A stretch of DNA of 64,000 bases from UBA3006 sp036746695 (lineage in GTDB: Bacteria; Actinomycetota; Acidimicrobiia; Acidimicrobiales; Ilumatobacteraceae): contig DAIODP010000001.1 in the NCBI GenBank assembly GCA_036746695.1, forward strand, positions 930,001 to 994,000. The letters are read 5' to 3'. Both the position numbers and the translations under genes were made by a program. The notes beneath the pieces are model-generated. The model was not told the DNA's origin, ran no database searches, and saw only the letters and a list, made by a program, of their open reading frames with translations. Shown here in pieces: positions 59,647 to 64,000 of the stretch (position 1 is the stretch's first letter; each line of letters starts with the position of its first letter).

Positions 59647-60828
59647 ATGCCAGGTTCATACATCATCGCCGGAGCCCGCACCCCTATTGGGAAAATGAGT
59701 GGTGCACTCGCCTCATTTTCTGCTGCAGACCTTGGCGGGTTCGCCATTGCCGCGGCGTTGCAACGCGCGGGCGTTGCACCACACGAAGTGGAACACGTGA
59801 TTATGGGCCAAGTGCTCATGGCTGGCCAGGGCCAAGTGCCTTCGCGCCAAGCTGCATCCAAGGCCGGCATTCCCATGAGCGTGCCAAGTATCAGCATTAA
59901 CAAGGTGTGCTTGTCTGGCCTCAACTCCATTTACTTGGCAGACCAAATGATTCAAAGCGGTGAAGCCGACATTGTTATTGCAGGAGGAATGGAAAGCATG
60001 ACCAATGCTCCATACCTTGCAATGGGAGCACGCAGTGGTTTCCGTTTTGGCGACGTGCAATTGCTTGATGCAATTCAGCGCGATGGTTTGTGGTGTGCAT
60101 TCGATGCATGCCTCATGGGTTTAGGCACCGAGCGTTACGCAGCCGGCGACATCAGCCGCGATGTGCAAGACGACTTAGCAATGAAGAGCAACCAGCGCGC
60201 CGCTGCAGCAATTGCTGCTGGCCGACTTGCCGATGAGATTGTTCCAATCTCCATTCCACAGCGCAAAGGCGACCCGTTGGTGATTGATTCTGATGAAGGT
60301 GTGCGTGCAAGCACCACCATGGAATCACTTGGTTCGTTGAAGCCAGCATTCGACAAAGACGGAACCGTTACCGCAGGTAACGCCAGCCAAATTAGCGATG
60401 CTGGTTCAGCAATCGTGATGATGTCGAAGCGCGAAACTGAAAGGCGCGGAGTAAAACCGCTTGGCGAATTCGTTTCGTACGGAATGGTTGCAGGCCCCGA
60501 CAATGCCTCGCTTCTGCACCAACCAAGCCGCAGCATTTTGAAGGCCCTCGATCGCATTGGCAAAAAAGTTTCCGATGTTGATTTGTTCGAGATCAACGAG
60601 GCATTCGCTGCCGTTGGAATTGCATCCATGCGCGAGTTGGGTATCTCCGACGACATTGTCAACGTCAACGGTGGTGCCATTGCACTCGGTCACCCAATTG
60701 GTATGAGCGGCAATCGTCTTGCTCTCACGTTGTTGCACGAACTGCAGCGTCGTGGTGGTGGCATGGGCGCTGCTGCATTGTGCGGCGGTGGCGGCCAAGG
60801 CGACGCACTCATTGTTCGCACCGTTTAG
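59647..60828 (+). CDS. acetyl-CoA acetyltransferase (thiolase)
   Basis: Condenses two acetyl-CoA to acetoacetyl-CoA, or the reverse. The 393-residue protein has nucleophile Cys88 (INKVCLSGLNS), NVNGGAIALGHPIGMSG (His base) and CGGGGQGDA (second Cys). ATG 59647 (MPGSYIIAG); an in-frame start at 59620 adds nine residues not typical of the family. It diverges from ccr across 40 bases, which may contain a shared control region. Biosynthetic acetoacetyl-CoA formation upstream of Ccr fits the neighbourhood. Confidence 0.93.
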   Translation: MPGSYIIAGARTPIGKMSGALASFSAADLGGFAIAAALQRAGVAPHEVEHVIMGQVLMAGQGQVPSRQAASKAGIPMSVPSISINKVCLSGLNSIYLADQMIQSGEADIVIAGGMESMTNAPYLAMGARSGFRFGDVQLLDAIQRDGLWCAFDACLMGLGTERYAAGDISRDVQDDLAMKSNQRAAAAIAAGRLADEIVPISIPQRKGDPLVIDSDEGVRASTTMESLGSLKPAFDKDGTVTAGNASQISDAGSAIVMMSKRETERRGVKPLGEFVSYGMVAGPDNASLLHQPSRSILKALDRIGKKVSDVDLFEINEAFAAVGIASMRELGISDDIVNVNGGAIALGHPIGMSGNRLALTLLHELQRRGGGMGAAALCGGGGQGDALIVRTV

Positions 60829-61331
60829 TGCAACTCTTTCCATCTCCAAAAGCAAGCAATAAAGATGCGCTCATCGGCGCTGTTGGTGCAGCGTTCGGTA
60901 TGGCAATTACCTGGCTGGTGTGTGATGCACTGCTCGATAGTGTTTCGCCGATACTTGCGCTATCGATGGGTGCTTCAGCGGTCATTTTGTTTACGATGCC
61001 ACATGCCCCTGCGGCACAACCTGTTCCACTGATTCTCGCCCATTGCGTTGCCGCATTTTGGGGTATTTTGTCAGCACAACTTATCGATAACACTGCTCTT
61101 GCCGTTGGTATCGCAGTAGGTCTTCATGCTGGCTTGATGGTTCGTTTTGGCTACATGCATCCGCCAAGTGGTGGCACTGCGTTAACTGCAGTGATTGGTG
61201 GTGAGGCAGTTACCGAACTTGGGTACTCATTTATTTGGCGCCCAGTGTTGTTGAATGCTTCTTTGCTGGTGTTGCTTGCAGTGGCGATCAATGCACCTTT
61301 TGCGTGGCGTCGCTACCCCGCAAAATCCTGA
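60828..61331 (+). CDS. HPP-family membrane protein
   Basis: A 167-residue protein with four hydrophobic segments and the family's HPP motif in RFGYMHPPSGGTALTAVIGG. GTG 60828 overlaps the thiolase stop by one base (TAGTG). HPP proteins are found in bacteria and plants; some plant members transport nitrite, but the role here is unknown. It ends 14 bases before the convergent recR. Confidence 0.85.
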   Translation: MQLFPSPKASNKDALIGAVGAAFGMAITWLVCDALLDSVSPILALSMGASAVILFTMPHAPAAQPVPLILAHCVAAFWGILSAQLIDNTALAVGIAVGLHAGLMVRFGYMHPPSGGTALTAVIGGEAVTELGYSFIWRPVLLNASLLVLLAVAINAPFAWRRYPAKS

Positions 61332-61345
61332 GCCATCATTTGTAG

Positions 61346-61954
61346 TTAGCCCTCAATAATTCGGCGCCCCTCAAGTGCGCGGCCAAGCGTCAGTTCGTCA
61401 GCGTATTCCAAATCGCCACCAACGGGAAGACCACTTGCAATGCGCGTAACACGCAACCCAAGCGGTTTCAACAAACGAGCCAAATACATGGCGGTTACAT
61501 CGCCCTCGGTGTTGGGGTTTGTGCACAAAATCACTTCGGTGATGCCTTCGTCGTCCAGCCGTGCCAACAGTTCACGAATCTTCAGTTGGTCTGCGCCAAT
61601 GCCCTCCAGCGGGTTCATCGCACCAAGTAACACGTGGTAACGGCCGCGAAACTCGCCTGTCTTTTCAATGGCAACAATGTCGCGAGATTCCTCGACGACA
61701 CAGATGACACTTGGGTCTCGCCTTGGGTCGTCGCAAATTTTGCAAATAGAACCTTCGGAGAAGTTGAAGCATCGATCGCAAAAACGAACTTGGGCTTTTG
61801 CTTCAGTAATCGCTCGCGCCAGGCGCTCGACATCGTTTTCATCTGTCTTAAGCAAATGGAACGCAATACGCTGCGCGCTCTTTGGGCCAACGCCCGGCAA
61901 CCTGCCAAGCGCATCAATCAATGCTTGCATCGGTGCGGTGTACGCGGAGGCCAT
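61346..61954 (-). CDS. recR: recombination protein RecR
   Basis: A 202-residue protein working with RecF and RecO to load RecA at gaps. Helix-hairpin-helix DALGRLPGVGPKSAQRIAFHLL, C4 zinc finger Cys59, Cys62, Cys71, Cys74, and Toprim domain VICVVEESRDIVAIEKTG. ATG 61954. It follows dnaX by 21 bases; the ybaB gene that often lies between the two is absent here. Confidence 0.95.
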   Translation of the reverse strand: MASAYTAPMQALIDALGRLPGVGPKSAQRIAFHLLKTDENDVERLARAITEAKAQVRFCDRCFNFSEGSICKICDDPRRDPSVICVVEESRDIVAIEKTGEFRGRYHVLLGAMNPLEGIGADQLKIRELLARLDDEGITEVILCTNPNTEGDVTAMYLARLLKPLGLRVTRIASGLPVGGDLEYADELTLGRALEGRRIIEG

Positions 61955-61975
61955 GTGCGCGTGGGTTGCTTTCGG

Positions 61976-63673
61976 TTATTTCTTGTTCGGCTGATCGACA
62001 ACTGTCGAACCCGGAAATGCTTTTGCTAATTGGTCTACCGCCGACGGAACAGCGCCATTAGGAACGTCGGTGAGTTCGGAACGATCGATTGCCTCGTAGG
62101 CGTCTTCAACAACTTGCTTCGCCTTTGGTGCGCGGCCACTTGTGGCTGTGTTGTTTTCGGAAACCGAAAACGAAATGGTCAGTGGGCGGCCCGTAAGAAC
62201 ACCAATGCGTTCGTTTACTGTGTCGATGTGTTCGAGAGCCTTTTTCATGTGCGGCTCGTTTGGTGCATGAACCACCAGCGTGTTGTCGGCACAACTGACC
62301 GCCGTCACCGCGCTGTATAGGGCGCGAACTAACGGCTTTAGGCCGGCAACCATTTCGGGCCATGCTGCCAACACTTGGCCATCGGCCAATGGCTCGGCTG
62401 GTGCTGCAATCGGCGCAGGTGCAGGCATGCTGGTAGGTGCAGTCGGGCGCACCATGCTGCCCGTTGTTGCCGCTTGGCTGCGTGCGGGCGCTGTGTTTGC
62501 TTTGCCGCCCAGTTGGGCGCGGCCGGTTGCGGGGTTTACCGGTGCGGGACGCGAGATAGGTGCGCTTGCTTCACGCACCACGCCTGCCTCGAGGCGTTCG
62601 ATGCGGGCGGTGAGGGCTGCAACATCGTTGCCCGCAACCTGGCTCGTCAGTTTCACGAGCGACACCTCTAACAACAAGCGCGCGTCTGGCGCGTGACGCA
62701 TTTCGATTAACGCTTCACCAAGCACTTCGATGGCGCGCACTATTGAACCAAGGCCAAGCCGACGGCCTTGATCGGCAACATGCTCCACTCGTTGTTTCGG
62801 CAACTGCACTAAATCAGTCGAAACAATTGAAAGGAAACTTTCGCGCAAGTGGCGAACAATTTCTTCCGTCAGTGTGCGCGGGTCGGTGCCGTGCTGAACC
62901 GTTGCTGCTGTTGCAGCAAGCGCACGGCCTGGGTCGTGATCGATAAGAGCTTCGATGAATTCGTCTGAAGAAACTTCGGCATCTACTTCGCCGCCGCCTG
63001 CAGCAACTAGCTCCAGCGCGGAAAGCGTGTCGCGAGCCGAACCGCCACCATGTGTCAACACATGTGCGATGGCGTCTTCACTAACGGTGAGGTTGGCATC
63101 GGTAATCACCCAGCGCACGTGCGCTTCCAAGTCGTCCATTGGCAACAAATGAAACTGCAAGTGTTGCGTGCGGCTGCGAATGGTTTCGCTGACTTTTTGC
63201 GGGTCGGTTGTGGCAAGCACAAATACCACGTGCGGTGGCGGTTCTTCCAGTGTTTTCAGCAAAGCAGCCTCGGCCGGCTTCGACAGCATGTGTACTTCGT
63301 CCAAAATGAACACACGGTGGCGACCAGGGTTGCCAAGCGACGATCGTTCGATTAAATCGCGCATGTTTTCTACGCCGTTATTGCTAGCGGCATCAAGCTC
63401 GAGCACGTCGTAGCTATTGCCGCTATCAATTGCACCGCACGAATTGCACACACCACATGGCTCGCCTTCTTGTGGGTCTTCGCAATTCAAAACTTTTGCC
63501 AAGATGCGTGCGGTGGAAGTTTTTCCCGTGCCACGCGGGCCAGAGAACAAATAGGCCTGGCCTTCGCGATGGTTGATGACGGCGTTGCGCAACGCGCGCA
63601 CCACGTGCTCCTGGCCTTTCAGTTCGTCAAAACGACGAGGCCGATAGCGGCGATATAACGATTGAACAGCCAT
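61976..63673 (-). CDS. dnaX: DNA polymerase III subunit tau/gamma
   Basis: The 565-residue clamp-loader ATPase. Walker A GPRGTGKTS (45-53), a zinc-binding cysteine cluster (Cys64, Cys73, Cys76, Cys79), Walker B ILDEVHMLS, sensor and LATTDPQKV. The C-terminal third is proline/alanine-rich and poorly conserved (about 370-430). ATG 63673. In many actinobacteria dnaX follows the SRP RNA gene directly; here a 7-9-kb block of other genes separates them. No convincing gamma-frameshift heptamer was found. Confidence 0.96.
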   Translation of the reverse strand: MAVQSLYRRYRPRRFDELKGQEHVVRALRNAVINHREGQAYLFSGPRGTGKTSTARILAKVLNCEDPQEGEPCGVCNSCGAIDSGNSYDVLELDAASNNGVENMRDLIERSSLGNPGRHRVFILDEVHMLSKPAEAALLKTLEEPPPHVVFVLATTDPQKVSETIRSRTQHLQFHLLPMDDLEAHVRWVITDANLTVSEDAIAHVLTHGGGSARDTLSALELVAAGGGEVDAEVSSDEFIEALIDHDPGRALAATAATVQHGTDPRTLTEEIVRHLRESFLSIVSTDLVQLPKQRVEHVADQGRRLGLGSIVRAIEVLGEALIEMRHAPDARLLLEVSLVKLTSQVAGNDVAALTARIERLEAGVVREASAPISRPAPVNPATGRAQLGGKANTAPARSQAATTGSMVRPTAPTSMPAPAPIAAPAEPLADGQVLAAWPEMVAGLKPLVRALYSAVTAVSCADNTLVVHAPNEPHMKKALEHIDTVNERIGVLTGRPLTISFSVSENNTATSGRAPKAKQVVEDAYEAIDRSELTDVPNGAVPSAVDQLAKAFPGSTVVDQPNKK

Positions 63674-63756
63674 TGCCTGCGAGCCTATCTAGGCGGTGCA
63701 GTGTGGTCGGGTTGACCCTCATACAGCGCGCAATTCGCTACCGTCTAGGTAGACCT

Positions 63757-64000
63757 ATGACGAATCGAATGCCGCTTGTCCTTCGCATTGGTGTCGTACT
63801 TGGGCTCATTTTTGGGCTTGGTTTCGCAGCTTCCTCCGCTGGTGCCTCTGGCGCGGCCGGCACCAATGAAGTGGTGTCATCAAACCCTGCTGCCAACCAA
63901 GTGGTCGAGGTTCCGCCCACGCAATTGCAGATGGTGTTTCGTGATGCGCTAGCAAGCCCCGAGGTTGCAAGCACCATGGGCCTTTCGCTTGCATGCGATG
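63757..64000 (+). CDS. secreted CopC-like protein, 3' end beyond window
   Basis: An ATG at 63757 opens a frame that runs off the right edge (81 codons visible). A basic start and hydrophobic stretch (MPLVLRIGVVLGLIFGLGFAASSAGA) form a signal peptide, then NEVVSSNPAANQVVEVPPTQLQMVFRDALASPEVA resembles the opening of CopC/Ig-like copper-resistance domains (SNPA..VV..PP..L...F). Family assignment is tentative because most of the protein is missing. Confidence 0.6.
   Translation, partial: MTNRMPLVLRIGVVLGLIFGLGFAASSAGASGAAGTNEVVSSNPAANQVVEVPPTQLQMVFRDALASPEVASTMGLSLACD

Noticed and set aside
62231..62256. Possible frameshift signal for DnaX gamma (a run of A residues on the coding strand)
   Set aside because: It is AAAAAGG, not the A-AAA-AAG heptamer, and lies near the C-terminal domain with no downstream stop-and-hairpin arrangement evident.
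1..64000. CRISPR array, rRNA operon, phage or transposon genes
   Set aside because: No regular spaced repeats, no rRNA sequence and no transposase, integrase or phage structural gene could be recognised.

Overview
The window looks like chromosome of an aquatic-type actinobacterium, most likely class Acidimicrobiia or a relative (inference from gene content and order, not from rRNA, which is absent). Pointers are a ClpC with UVR region, an LppM-like lipoprotein, a SCO6745-family protein, a PAC2 protein, coproheme decarboxylase ChdC, an actinobacterial-type HutH (Cys-Ser-Gly MIO triad), a tadA/tRNA-Ser/SRP-RNA/recR/dnaX neighbourhood and a CIRCE-controlled groEL. The genome is compact: genes abut or overlap by a few bases, and several convergent pairs overlap at their 3' ends.

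Layout. 1-2.6 kb: tail of a membrane glycosyltransferase-like protein, a beta-carbonic anhydrase and a second membrane protein. 2.6-9.6 kb: hutH, tilS, a phosphatase-like protein with a degenerate catalytic loop, an SDR-like protein, hydrolase and FAD enzymes, a long-chain prenyl diphosphate synthase. 9.7-20 kb: clpC, lppM-like, radA, tag and assorted enzymes, a deacetylase/GT2 pair and PAC2. 20-25 kb: an AT-rich methyltransferase, chdC, an ATP-grasp gene, groEL with its CIRCE operator and an Lrp-type regulator.

25.1-39.1 kb is an unbroken minus-strand run of 14 tightly packed genes: ABC exporter, xseA, xseB, crtE, crtI, crtB, cruF-like, a second crtI-like gene, a MoaD-like protein, kdsB, kdsD, kdsA and two glycosyltransferase-like genes. 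It joins carotenoid synthesis to formation of CMP-KDO, a sugar normally associated with Gram-negative envelopes. 39.2-44 kb holds a secreted TAP-like hydrolase and a second possible 3-deoxy-ulosonate locus: a DmpG/HMGL-like aldolase with an extra C-terminal domain, a second KdsB-like cytidylyltransferase and a sugar epimerase. 44-54 kb: an ABC-F protein, then a surface-glycan region (membrane GT, GT2s, ATP-grasp, FkbM methyltransferase, Gfo/Idh oxidoreductase, WecE/RffA-type sugar aminotransferase), partly AT-rich, with a serine tRNA gene inside it and another just beyond it.

54-64 kb: tadA whose start codon shares a base with the encoded CCA end of tRNA-Ser(GGA), the SRP RNA gene, and a roughly 2-kb AT-rich cassette carrying one membrane GT-C-like gene. 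A perfect 23-bp direct repeat flanks the cassette; its left copy contains the 3' end of the SRP RNA and its right copy the 3' end of a 5'-3' exonuclease gene, so it looks like an insertion at the SRP RNA site. Then come a short A24 peptidase, methylmalonyl-CoA epimerase, crotonyl-CoA carboxylase/reductase and a thiolase (an ethylmalonyl-CoA-type set), an HPP membrane protein, recR, dnaX and the start of a CopC-like secreted protein cut by the right edge.

The two most interesting points are the two ulosonate-activation loci (27-30 kb and 40.7-44 kb) and the cassette at the SRP RNA gene. No rRNA, CRISPR array, transposase or integrase gene was seen.
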